This document shows positions 1 through 5,324 of a stretch of DNA of 5,464 nt, piece by piece (within the stretch, counting starts at the first letter, position 1; each line of letters begins with the position of its first letter). The notes under the pieces were generated by a model, which had not been told where the DNA came from, did not search any database, and saw only the letters and a program-made list of their open reading frames with translations. This stretch comes from Peptococcaceae bacterium. GTDB lineage: Bacteria; Bacillota; Peptococcia; Peptococcales; Peptococcaceae. Both the position numbers and the translations under genes were made by a program. The stretch lies in the NCBI GenBank assembly GCA_017387265.1, contig JAFOFM010000124.1:1-5464 (forward strand). Reading direction: 5' to 3'.

Positions 1-507
1 GTTTTGCTTTCCCTTTTCCAGAAAGCCCATATTCTAAATCTTTTAGAGCGTTTCTTCGCAGGCATTCTCACTGTCATGCAGATTTCACCGCAGTTATCTG
101 CCGCATTAAGCGCCGGGCTTTTTGAAATGACTCTGGGTGCGGAAACCGCCTCCCAGTGTCATGCTTCACTTTTAGAACAGCTAATGGTTATCAGCTTTAT
201 TCTTGGCTGGAGCGGCTTATCAATCCAGGCACAAGTCAGCAGTATTTTAGCCGGTCAGAATATTTCATCCCGTTTATACTGCCTCTGCCGCCCGTTACAG
301 GGATTTTTAGCCGCACTTTATATTCCACTGTTGATACTGTTCTTTCCCGATATTCTGTCCACACATGTAATTCAGCCGGATATCATCTCCATAACTTCCG
401 CAGTTCCGTATCCTTTCTGGCTCTTTCCTTTTGCCGCTCTCCTGTTTTTATTGATTTTATCGGCCGCTGCTCGTATCGTCCGCAAACGAAAACAGCCGCT
501 GGGATAA
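1..507 (+). CDS. ylbJ: YlbJ/SpoVV-family sporulation integral membrane protein, C-terminal part
   Basis: The reading frame is open from the first base of the window to TAA at 505-507, so about 168 C-terminal residues are visible and the start lies to the left. Motifs typical of the YlbJ branch of the nucleoside-recognition (Gate) membrane family are present: a GLFEMTLGAE block near residues 39-47 and GWSGLSIQAQV near residues 69-79. Hydrophobic segments at about 58-76, 100-116 and 137-158 look like the last membrane spans, followed by a basic tail (RIVRKRKQ) that suits a cytoplasmic end. Bacillus subtilis YlbJ is about 400 residues, so less than half is seen here. In Bacillus the protein (renamed SpoVV) is made in the mother cell and is linked to moving dipicolinic acid into the forespore. 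That role here is transferred by homology and would matter only if the host sporulates; homologues also occur in lineages not known to sporulate. It converges on the small minus-strand genes and ends 26 bases before a terminator hairpin. Confidence 0.8.
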   Translation, partial: VLLSLFQKAHILNLLERFFAGILTVMQISPQLSAALSAGLFEMTLGAETASQCHASLLEQLMVISFILGWSGLSIQAQVSSILAGQNISSRLYCLCRPLQGFLAALYIPLLILFFPDILSTHVIQPDIISITSAVPYPFWLFPFAALLFLLILSAAARIVRKRKQPLG

Positions 508-533
508 TCTATTCAAGCTCCATTTCTATGACA

Positions 534-577
534 AAAGCCCGGGACTGAATAACAGTTTCTTTCCCGGGCTTTCTCTT
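534..577. terminator. Symmetrical (probably bidirectional) intrinsic terminator
   Basis: An 11-bp perfect stem pairs AAAGCCCGGGA (534-544) with TCCCGGGCTTT (562-572) around a 17-base loop. On the plus strand it is followed by a T-rich run (TTTCTCTTTA) and serves ylbJ. On the minus strand the stem ends in GGGCTTTTGT, so it can also stop the converging small-gene transcript, whose last stop codon is about 20 bases away. The long loop makes it less textbook than the other terminators in the window. Confidence 0.8.
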
Positions 578-591
578 TATAGCTTGATGTT

Positions 592-681
592 TTATCGGCC
601 CATCATTTTTTCCCAGAGCCGCTCGGCTTTCCTACCCGCTTTTTTTATCATACGACGCATCGTTCTTCCACGCATATCCAT
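592..681 (-). CDS. 29-aa basic micropeptide, unknown function
   Basis: A short reading frame runs from ATG (679-681) to TAA (592-594) and encodes 29 residues. The evidence that it is translated is a consensus AGGAGG ribosome binding site (complement of 691-696), nine bases before the ATG, and tight coupling to the zinc-ribbon gene just upstream (18-base gap that contains this site). The peptide starts MDMRGRTMRRMIKKAG and ends RLWEKMMGR. It has 11 Arg/Lys against 3 Asp/Glu, six methionines and one tryptophan, with no hydrophobic span and no cysteine. The middle and C-terminal part could form an amphipathic basic helix, which would suit binding to nucleic acid or a membrane surface; that is inference. 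An internal ATG at codon 3 is a possible alternative start. I do not recognise a family. The main alternative is that the ribosome binding site is fortuitous and this is transcript trailer. Confidence 0.55.
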   Translation of the reverse strand: MDMRGRTMRRMIKKAGRKAERLWEKMMGR

Positions 682-699
682 TCTGCTCGTCCTCCTATC

Positions 700-867
700 C
701 TATAACGTAATTGTTTCTGCTTCTGCCAGTGAGCCATCCTCTACGATGCGATAACACTGAATTCCCTGTTTTCGCACAGCAAATTCATAATAACAGCTCC
801 AGCAGTAATACTGGCCGGCACCAACTTTTCCAACTGTGGTACTCTGGCAGTAAGGACAACGAATCAT
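700..867 (-). CDS. Small zinc-ribbon protein, 55 aa, unknown function
   Basis: The frame runs from ATG (865-867) to TAG (700-702). The protein opens MIRCPYC and continues to YYCWSCYYEF, giving two CxxC knuckles (C4/C7 and C22/C25) 14 residues apart, the layout of a rubredoxin-like zinc ribbon. A fifth cysteine (C38) lies outside the ribbon. The C-terminal half (residues 30-55) is a short beta-like stretch with an acidic, Ala/Glu-rich end (EDGSLAEAETITL). The ribosome binding site AAAGGAAG (complement of 877-884) lies about nine bases upstream. Four well-spaced zinc ligands in so short a frame argue strongly for a real gene. It precedes the 29-aa peptide gene by 18 bases, so the two are probably one transcript. 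Zinc ribbons of this size often serve in nucleic-acid or protein contact; no specific role can be assigned. I found no convincing promoter immediately upstream. Confidence 0.85.
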   Translation of the reverse strand: MIRCPYCQSTTVGKVGAGQYYCWSCYYEFAVRKQGIQCYRIVEDGSLAEAETITL

Positions 868-1019
868 CTGCTCACACTTCCTTTACGTTAGAATAACCCG
901 ATTGCGGCAGAATACACAGCCATGTGCTGGTATGCCGGACGATAATTACAAACATTGCAAAACCTTTCGGATTTTTATTTTGTGAGTAGTATGGACGGAA
1001 AGAAAAATTTTTATTCGTT
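868..1019. other. Intergenic stretch upstream of the zinc-ribbon gene
   Basis: This AT-rich non-coding stretch must hold the promoter of the two small minus-strand genes unless they are read through from further right. A TTGCAA hexamer on the minus strand is present, but no good -10 element sits at the right distance, so I do not mark a promoter. A few very short frames occur on both strands without ribosome binding sites. Confidence 0.5.
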
Positions 1020-1185
1020 ATTAGGAAATGCAGGAACAAAATACAGTTTACGAATTCTGCTTTATGCCGAACATTGTCGAAGATTGTTCAAATCGTGAAA
1101 GACGAAGTCTTGCAAAGATGAACAATCAAGACAGTGTCCGGCATTAAACAGAAAAGTAAATGTATTGGTTACTGTATTTCCTAAT
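1020..1185. repeat. 166-bp imperfect palindrome (MITE-like or long hairpin)
   Basis: The two ends are perfect 10-base inverted repeats, ATTAGGAAAT (1020-1029) and ATTTCCTAAT (1176-1185). Complementarity continues inward with small bulges: TTCTGCTTTATGCCG (1055-1069) faces CGGCATTAAACAGAA (1139-1153), and GATTGTTCA (1082-1090) faces TGAACAATC (1119-1127) perfectly. In the centre, AAGAC and GTCTT (1099-1111) form a small inner hairpin. The arms are about 65-70 bases and the whole would fold into one long rod-like stem. No frame of note lies inside it. It resembles ERIC/MITE-type dispersed palindromes or a structured transcript. No clear target-site duplication is visible beyond AT-rich flanks. 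Confidence 0.75.
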
Positions 1186-1204
1186 TTTAAAGAGAAAATC
1201 AACT

Positions 1205-1237
1205 AAAAAAGGCTGTAATCATAAAGATTACAGCCTT
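1205..1237 (-). terminator. Rho-independent terminator of rubrerythrin
   Basis: A 12-bp perfect stem, AAGGCTGTAATC (1209-1220) with GATTACAGCCTT (1226-1237), closes a five-base loop. Read on the minus strand it is followed directly by a run of six T (complement of 1205-1210), the classic form for a transcript coming from rubrerythrin at 1382-1924. It lies 145 bases beyond the rubrerythrin stop, with a large palindrome in between. Confidence 0.9.
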
Positions 1238-1253
1238 AGAAAGCCAACTTGTT

Positions 1254-1376
1254 AGGAACATTAGATTTTTTGGTTCTGGCAAGGCGGCTTTTGAATTTTT
1301 GAGCGACGCGTACTGAAGTACGCAAGGCAAGAAAATTCAAAACCAACACAGCTAGAGGCAAAAAAGATATGTTCCT
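1254..1376. repeat. 123-bp imperfect palindrome in the rubrerythrin 3' region
   Basis: A long dyad is centred between bases 1315 and 1316. Its core is GCGTACT-GA-AGTACGC (1308-1323). A perfect 11-base pair TTTTGAATTTT (1289-1299) and AAAATTCAAAA (1332-1342) shares the same centre. Further out, TTTTTGGTTCTGG (1266-1278) faces TAGAGGCAAAAA (about 1353-1365) with few mismatches, and the ends are AGGAACAT (1254-1261) and ATGTTCCT (1369-1376). The right end stops five bases before the rubrerythrin stop codon. The element sits between the gene and its terminator and would therefore be transcribed. The shape is that of a dispersed intergenic palindrome; copy number cannot be judged from one window. 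Confidence 0.75.
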
Positions 1377-1381
1377 CTCTA

Positions 1382-1924
1382 TTAATAGTTTTCAGCTTTT
1401 ACACGGAAGTAAGATTTTGGATGTGCGCATACTGGGCAAACTTCTGGAGCTTCGTCGCCTTCATATACATGACCGCAGTTGCCGCAATGCCATTTTACTG
1501 CTTCTTCTTTTTTGAATACTTTGCCTTCTTTTACGTTTTCCAGCAGTTTCAGATAACGTTCTTCGTGTTCTTTTTCTACTGCTGCTACGCCTTCAAATAA
1601 GAATGCGATGTGATCAAAGCCTTCTTCTTTTGCTACTTTTGCAAATTCAGCGTACATCTGGGTCCATTCTTCGTTTTCACCAGCTGCTGCAGCTGCCAGG
1701 TTTTCCATGGTGCCGTCGATTTTGCCGCCATTTGCTAATTTGAACCACATTTTAGCGTGTTCTTTTTCGTTTGCTGCGGTTTCTTCAAAGATTTCTGCAA
1801 TCTGAACATAACCGTCTTTTCTAGCCTGGGAAGCGAAGTATGTGTATTTGTTACGAGCCATAGATTCGCCTGCGAAAGCGTATAATAAGTTTTCTAATGT
1901 TTTAGTACCTTTTAAATCTGCCAT
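1382..1924 (-). CDS. rbr: Rubrerythrin (peroxide-scavenging diiron/rubredoxin protein)
   Basis: This 180-residue protein is a full-length classical rubrerythrin, a cytoplasmic enzyme that reduces hydrogen peroxide to water with electrons passed through its rubredoxin centre. Residues 1-135 form the ferritin-like four-helix domain. Diiron ligands visible by family pattern are E20 ([11 protein letters not shown]), E53 with H56 (ANEKEH), E83/E86 (AGENEEW) and E117 with H120 (VEKEH). Residues 145-175 form the rubredoxin domain, with iron-binding cysteines C147/C150 and C163/C166 (CGNCGHVY and CPVC). The ATG start is supported by GAGGAGG eight bases upstream (AGGAGG complement at 1933-1938). The gene has its own AT-rich promoter region and a strong terminator at 1205-1237, so it is probably monocistronic. 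In many Bacillota such genes respond to peroxide through PerR; a PerR-like site overlaps the likely -10 here. No key residue is missing. Confidence 0.97.
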   Translation of the reverse strand: MADLKGTKTLENLLYAFAGESMARNKYTYFASQARKDGYVQIAEIFEETAANEKEHAKMWFKLANGGKIDGTMENLAAAAAGENEEWTQMYAEFAKVAKEEGFDHIAFLFEGVAAVEKEHEERYLKLLENVKEGKVFKKEEAVKWHCGNCGHVYEGDEAPEVCPVCAHPKSYFRVKAENY

Positions 1925-1971
1925 GATGAGTTCCTCCTCAAAATTATATCTTTGATATTTTTATTTGTGTT

Positions 1972-2028
1972 AAGCTGTTTTGTTCTTATGATTAATATAT
2001 ACCACGAAAAAAACTTTTTAAACAGCTT
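1972..2028. repeat. Inverted repeat flanking the rubrerythrin promoter
   Basis: Perfect 9-base inverted arms AAGCTGTTT (1972-1980) and AAACAGCTT (2020-2028) are separated by 39 bases and enclose the candidate -10 and most of the -35. They could be two halves of a looped operator or the stem of a hairpin. The right arm overlaps the -35. Confidence 0.5.
1986..2022 (-). promoter_or_regulatory. Candidate rubrerythrin promoter with PerR-like box
   Basis: On the minus strand TATATT (complement of 1994-1999) matches the -10 consensus at five of six bases. It lies 17 bases after TTTAAA (complement of 2017-2022), a four-of-six match to -35. This would give a leader of about 60 bases before the rubrerythrin ATG. 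The plus-strand sequence TTATGATTAATATAT (1986-2000) overlaps the -10 and matches 11 of the 14 defined positions of the PerR box as I recall it (TTATAATnATTATAA). Because AT-rich DNA matches that consensus easily, the operator call is tentative. A perfect TATAAT also lies just before the ribosome binding site but lacks a well-placed -35. Confidence 0.4.
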
Positions 2029-2068
2029 TTACGCAAATTTTTTTTGAAATTTTTTAGGATACTTTGTT

Positions 2069-3622
2069 TTAGGACAACTTAGTAGTCCATTTTTCACAGT
2101 TCCATACATCGGTCACGACATCGCGATAAAATTCCGGTTCGTGGCAGATAATCAGAACAGTGCCTTTATATTCCTGCAGAGCGCGTTTTAATTCGTCTTT
2201 TGCGTCCACATCCAGATGGTTGGTCGGTTCGTCTAATACCAGTACGTTATTTTCACGGTTCATCAGTTTGCACAGACGTACTTTTGCTTTTTCCCCGCCG
2301 GATAATACCTGAATTTTGCTCTCGATATGTTTGGTTGTTAAACCGCAGCGAGCCAGCGCCGCACGTACTTCCTGCTGAGTAAAGTGCGGGAATTCATCCC
2401 ATACTTCCTGCAGACAGGTTTTATCAGTTGGTTTGGTTTCCTGTTCAAAGTAACCGATTTCCAGGTTCTGACCTTTCATTACTTCGCCGGAGAGCGATGG
2501 AATTTCGCCTAACAGGCTTCTCAGCAATGTGGTTTTGCCGATACCGTTGGCACCAACTAATGCTACTTTCTGACCGCGTTCTAAAAGTAAATCCAGAGGT
2601 TTGGACAATGGTTTGTCGTAACCGATTACCAGCTGTTTGGTTTCAAAAATCTGTTTGCTGGTAGTGCGACCCATAATGAACTGGAAGGATGGTTTCGGTT
2701 TTTCGGCAGCCAGTTCGATCAGTTCCATTTTGTCCAGTTTTTTCTGACGGGACATTGCCATATTTCTGGTGGAAACACGAGCTTTATTACGGGCAACGAA
2801 ATCTTTCAGTTCGGCGATTTCCTGCTGCTGGGCATAATATGCCGCTTCCTGCTGCTGTTTTTTCACTTCATAAATACGACGGAAATTATCATAATCCCCT
2901 ACGTAACGATCCAGTTTCTGATTTTCCATATGATAAATCAGGTTGATTACGCTGTTCAGGAATGGAATATCATGAGAAATCAGCAGGAATGCATTTTCGT
3001 AATCCTGCAGATAACGTTTCAGCCAGTTGATATGGGATTCATCCAGATAGTTAGTCGGTTCGTCTAATAATAAGATGTCCGGTTTTTCCAGAAGCAGTTT
3101 CGCCAGCAGAATTTTTGTACGCTGACCGCCGCTTAAATCTTCTACGTCACGATCCAGACCGATATCATTCAGGCCCAGATGGTGAGCTACTTCCTCGATT
3201 TTACTGTCGATAACATAAAAATCGTTGGTGTCCAGCAGTTCCTGCATATCGCCAACGTCCGCCATCAGCTCATCCAGTTCTTCCCCTTCCAGCTCACCCA
3301 TTTTCATATAGCTGTCGGTAATCTGCTGTTCAATATCATATAAATACTGGAATGCGCTTTTCAGTACGTCGCGAATGGTCATGCCCCGTTCCAGCACCGC
3401 ATGCTGATCCAGATAACCAACACGTACACGTTTCGCCCACTCAATTTTACCGGCATCCGGCATCAGTTTACCAGTGATAATATTGATAAAAGTGGATTTC
3501 CCTTCACCATTGGCCCCTACCAGACCAATGTGTTCCCCTTTTAACAGACGGAAGGAAACATCGTCAAAAATCGCTCTGTCACCAAAGCCATGACTTAAAT
3601 GTTCAACGGTTAAAATGCTCAT
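2069..3622 (-). CDS. ABC-F family ATP-binding protein (ribosome-associated type)
   Basis: This 517-residue cytoplasmic protein has two fused ABC ATPase domains and no membrane segment, the hallmark of the ABC-F family, whose studied members act at the ribosomal E site in translation regulation or antibiotic protection. Domain 1 has Walker A GANGEGKST (36-44), signature LSGGQ (163-167), Walker B with catalytic glutamate LLLDEPTNYLD (184-194, E188) and the H-switch ISHD (H217). The charged, Gln-rich linker spans about 245-325. Domain 2 has GANGIGKTT (357-365), LSGGE (440-444), VLDEPTNHLD (462-471, E465) and ICHE (H494) in place of the usual SHD. There is no long C-terminal extension. The ATG at 3620-3622 is chosen because AAAGGAG (complement of 3630-3636) sits seven bases before it; an in-frame ATG six codons upstream overlaps that site. 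Whether it is a housekeeping or a resistance-type ABC-F cannot be told from sequence. No clear terminator follows before the rubrerythrin promoter. Confidence 0.95.
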   Translation of the reverse strand: MSILTVEHLSHGFGDRAIFDDVSFRLLKGEHIGLVGANGEGKSTFINIITGKLMPDAGKIEWAKRVRVGYLDQHAVLERGMTIRDVLKSAFQYLYDIEQQITDSYMKMGELEGEELDELMADVGDMQELLDTNDFYVIDSKIEEVAHHLGLNDIGLDRDVEDLSGGQRTKILLAKLLLEKPDILLLDEPTNYLDESHINWLKRYLQDYENAFLLISHDIPFLNSVINLIYHMENQKLDRYVGDYDNFRRIYEVKKQQQEAAYYAQQQEIAELKDFVARNKARVSTRNMAMSRQKKLDKMELIELAAEKPKPSFQFIMGRTTSKQIFETKQLVIGYDKPLSKPLDLLLERGQKVALVGANGIGKTTLLRSLLGEIPSLSGEVMKGQNLEIGYFEQETKPTDKTCLQEVWDEFPHFTQQEVRAALARCGLTTKHIESKIQVLSGGEKAKVRLCKLMNRENNVLVLDEPTNHLDVDAKDELKRALQEYKGTVLIICHEPEFYRDVVTDVWNCEKWTTKLS

Positions 3623-3629
3623 GTAGTAA

Positions 3630-3636
3630 CTCCTTT
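3630..3636 (-). promoter_or_regulatory. Ribosome binding site that sets the ABC-F start
   Basis: AAAGGAG on the minus strand lies seven bases before ATG 3620-3622. It overlaps the first codons of the longer frame starting at 3640, which makes the upstream ATG an unlikely start. Confidence 0.8.
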
Positions 3637-3668
3637 GCATCTTCTATTTGCTATGGGCATACTCACCC

Positions 3669-3699
3669 ATTATATACATTGTACTATTGTTATTGTACT
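3669..3699 (-). promoter_or_regulatory. Likely ABC-F promoter with direct repeats
   Basis: A perfect TATAAT on the minus strand (complement of 3669-3674) lies 47 bases before the ABC-F start codon. The -35 side is weak (TACAAT at 17 bases). It is occupied by a direct repeat: ATTGTACT at 3678-3685 and again at 3692-3699, with ATTGTT between them. A five-base inverted pair, ATGGG (3653-3657) and CCCAT (3666-3670), lies at the expected transcript start. A weak -35 plus tandem repeats suggests activator or repressor control, but that is inference. Confidence 0.55.
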
Positions 3700-3772
3700 G
3701 AAAATTTCTGCATCCGGCAAGCCCTGACCTGTGTTCTTTTCCTGATTTTCCTGCCGTCTTTTCAAATTCAAT

Positions 3773-5029
3773 CTATTCACCAGAACTCCACCCGCATAAT
3801 AAAAACCGTTTCTGATGATCCGGTGCCCAGATTGCGTTTACAGCATCAAAAAAAGTTTCGCCGCCAACCCGGTGCTGAGAGAGTGTGCCCTGTACAACAC
3901 GGCGTATTTTGTGTGGAATCAGCCGGTCATTTGCGGGAATACCAATGGCATAGGTATTATGTAACATCTGCATCTGACCCGCCTCTTCTCCCAGATAGAG
4001 CATGACATGTCCTTCACAATATAAAAGACTGCCTGGAGTTAATCCTGCTAGAAACTCCTTTTTCATGCCCGTTTCCATCGGGCTGTGTTTGATACCATAC
4101 ATCTGGAGCTGCTCGCTGCTGTTTCTCGGCAATAAAAGACCAAAAACCGCATATACATCCGCAGCAAAGGATGTGCAGTCGCGTCGAAATCCTGAGCCGC
4201 CCCAGCCATATGGCTCACCCAGCATTTTTTTCGCCTGGCTGATAATATTCTGCACAGACATCGGCATTGTTCCCGGTATCAGCCCGCCGTCTCTTTTCGT
4301 AAGAATCTGCTGAAACACCAGATTCCCGCGTTTATCTCTTGCAGGAATTCCAAGAAGAAGATTCTGTTCCGTTATATCATAAAGCGGAAGCCTCGTGCCC
4401 ATCCACAGTGTCTGTATTTGTCTCCTGCCGTTAAAATCAATATAATTCAGCTTTTTGCGGCTATCCGCAGTCACGGCATATTCCCGGTTATTGCAGTATT
4501 GCTGCCAGCGTATTTCATCCGGCTCCAGAGCAAGAAAATCACGAAACACCCAGCCATATACCTGAGCAGTACGTATAAAACACCAGAGACCGCTTTTATC
4601 GGTACAATATAAAAGTACCGGCTCCCCCAGTTTTAAAATAGAAACAGCAAACCGGTCCAGCTCCCCGATTTCATTATCACGATAACTGCCGGCCATTGTG
4701 GGATACAAACGAATCTGCCCGTTTTTTACTGCAACTGCATGCTGTGGGAAAACCATTAAATTATCCCGGCTATCAGTTCCACCAGGCAGAGAATCAAGTA
4801 TTTTCGTTTTTAACGCATTATAAAAGGCCTTTCCATATCTTATACCTTCTCTTGTATAACGCGGCTCCTGATCTAAATTTTCAAGGTGAAATAGATCTTT
4901 TAAAGCTGATATCGATATCAATAAATCATTTCTCGATAAATCACATAGTCCAGTTTCGTTTCGGCCATAGTTCTTCCAGTTTATTGCCTCAATCTGTGTC
5001 TGGTTTAACAGTATCCGGCTGCTGTACAT
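3773..5029 (-). CDS. SH3-domain C40 (NlpC/P60) peptidoglycan peptidase
   Basis: This 418-residue protein has the layout of SH3-NlpC/P60 wall hydrolases of the YkfC type, which cut the D-gamma-glutamyl-diamino acid bond in peptidoglycan stem peptides. Residues 1-60 match the N-terminal helical domain (YSSRILLNQTQIEAIN, then CDLSRNDLL). SH3-like domain 1 spans about 97-170, with LGEPVLLYCTDKSGLWCF then YGWV. SH3-like domain 2 spans about 183-245. The NlpC/P60 domain spans about 257-363, with nucleophile C285 (DCTSFAADVY), LPRNSSEQ (300-307), H341 (GHVMLYLG) and third polar residue H357 (HNTYAI). The ATG at 5027-5029 is preferred because GGAG (complement of 5038-5041) lies eight bases upstream. 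A TTG at 5056 is in frame but has no ribosome binding site, and two TGA stops sit just before it. Neither start gives a signal peptide, which is odd for a wall enzyme. It may recycle imported muropeptides in the cytoplasm, as YkfC is proposed to do, or have lost its export signal. Confidence 0.88.
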   Translation of the reverse strand: MYSSRILLNQTQIEAINWKNYGRNETGLCDLSRNDLLISISALKDLFHLENLDQEPRYTREGIRYGKAFYNALKTKILDSLPGGTDSRDNLMVFPQHAVAVKNGQIRLYPTMAGSYRDNEIGELDRFAVSILKLGEPVLLYCTDKSGLWCFIRTAQVYGWVFRDFLALEPDEIRWQQYCNNREYAVTADSRKKLNYIDFNGRRQIQTLWMGTRLPLYDITEQNLLLGIPARDKRGNLVFQQILTKRDGGLIPGTMPMSVQNIISQAKKMLGEPYGWGGSGFRRDCTSFAADVYAVFGLLLPRNSSEQLQMYGIKHSPMETGMKKEFLAGLTPGSLLYCEGHVMLYLGEEAGQMQMLHNTYAIGIPANDRLIPHKIRRVVQGTLSQHRVGGETFFDAVNAIWAPDHQKRFLLCGWSSGE

Positions 5030-5037
5030 ATCTACCA

Positions 5038-5041
5038 CTCC
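5038..5041 (-). promoter_or_regulatory. Ribosome binding site deciding the C40 peptidase start
   Basis: GGAG on the minus strand, eight bases before ATG 5027-5029, supports the shorter 418-residue product over the in-frame TTG start at 5056. Confidence 0.6.
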
Positions 5042-5109
5042 GTTTCCGCTTTTCAAGCATCATCAGAATAGTTTATGAAGGCATCGGGAAAGAAATGAAT
5101 CCAGACAAC

Positions 5110-5142
5110 AAAAAAAGTCAGCCTGCAGAATTGCAGACTGAC
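5110..5142 (-). terminator. Terminator of the rRNA-tRNA operon
   Basis: On the minus strand an 11-bp stem (complement of 5132-5142 with 5117-5127, one G-U pair) closes a four-base loop and is followed by seven T (complement of 5110-5116). It begins five bases after the tRNA-Tyr CCA end and would end the rRNA operon transcript. Confidence 0.92.
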
Positions 5143-5147
5143 TAATC

Positions 5148-5232
5148 TGGTGGAGGGAGAAGGATTCGAACCTTCGAAGGCGGAGCCAACGGATTTACAG
5201 TCCGTCCCCTTTGGCCTCTCGGGAATCCCTCC
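5148..5232 (-). tRNA. tRNA-Tyr (GUA)
   Basis: The 85-base gene includes an encoded CCA (complement of 5148-5150). The acceptor stem pairs GGAGGGA with TCCCTCC, with discriminator A. The anticodon loop reads CTGTAAA with anticodon GTA. A long variable arm marks a class II tRNA, as expected for bacterial tRNA-Tyr. The T-loop GGTTCGAATCC is intact. It lies 11 bases after tRNA-Asn and is the last gene of the operon. Confidence 0.97.
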
Positions 5233-5243
5233 GAATAAAAAAA

Positions 5244-5319
5244 TGGCTCCCCAAACTGGACTCGAACCAGTGACATCATGATTAACAGTCATGCGCTCTA
5301 CCGACTGAGCTATTGAGGA
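5244..5319 (-). tRNA. tRNA-Asn (GUU)
   Basis: The 76-base gene has acceptor arms TCCTCAA and TTGGGGA (one U-G pair), discriminator G and encoded CCA (complement of 5244-5246). The D-loop AGCTCAGTCGGTAGAGC, the anticodon loop CTGTTAA (anticodon GTT) and the T-loop GGTTCGAGTCC are all standard. It starts only five bases after the 5S rRNA end. Confidence 0.97.
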
Positions 5320-5324
5320 GCATA

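Noticed and set aside
156..548. 130-codon plus-strand frame inside ylbJ
   Set aside because: It is an out-of-frame shadow of ylbJ; the ylbJ frame has the family motifs.
711..896. 61-codon plus-strand frame
   Set aside because: It is antisense to the zinc-ribbon gene, whose CxxC motifs and ribosome binding site are far more convincing.
891..926. Eleven-codon minus-strand frame upstream of the zinc-ribbon gene as a possible leader peptide
   Set aside because: It has no ribosome binding site and no run of regulatory codons or attenuator hairpin pair after it.
1020..1376. CRISPR array
   Set aside because: The repeats here are inverted arms of two palindromes, not regularly spaced direct repeats with unique spacers.
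3679..4005. 108-codon plus-strand frame
   Set aside because: It mostly overlaps the C-terminal coding region of the C40 peptidase on the opposite strand and shows no family features.
4696..5145. 149-codon plus-strand frame
   Set aside because: It is antisense to the peptidase N-terminal region and runs into the rRNA operon terminator; no recognisable domain.
5053..5292. 79-codon open frame on the minus strand
   Set aside because: It is a translation of tRNA-Tyr and tRNA-Asn (the PERPKGTDCKSVGSAFEGSNPSPS pattern is a known artefact of such genes) and has no ribosome binding site.
5148..5319. tRNA 3' end as an integration (att) site for a mobile element
   Set aside because: No duplicated tRNA 3' fragment, integrase or phage-like gene is seen in the window; a terminator follows directly.
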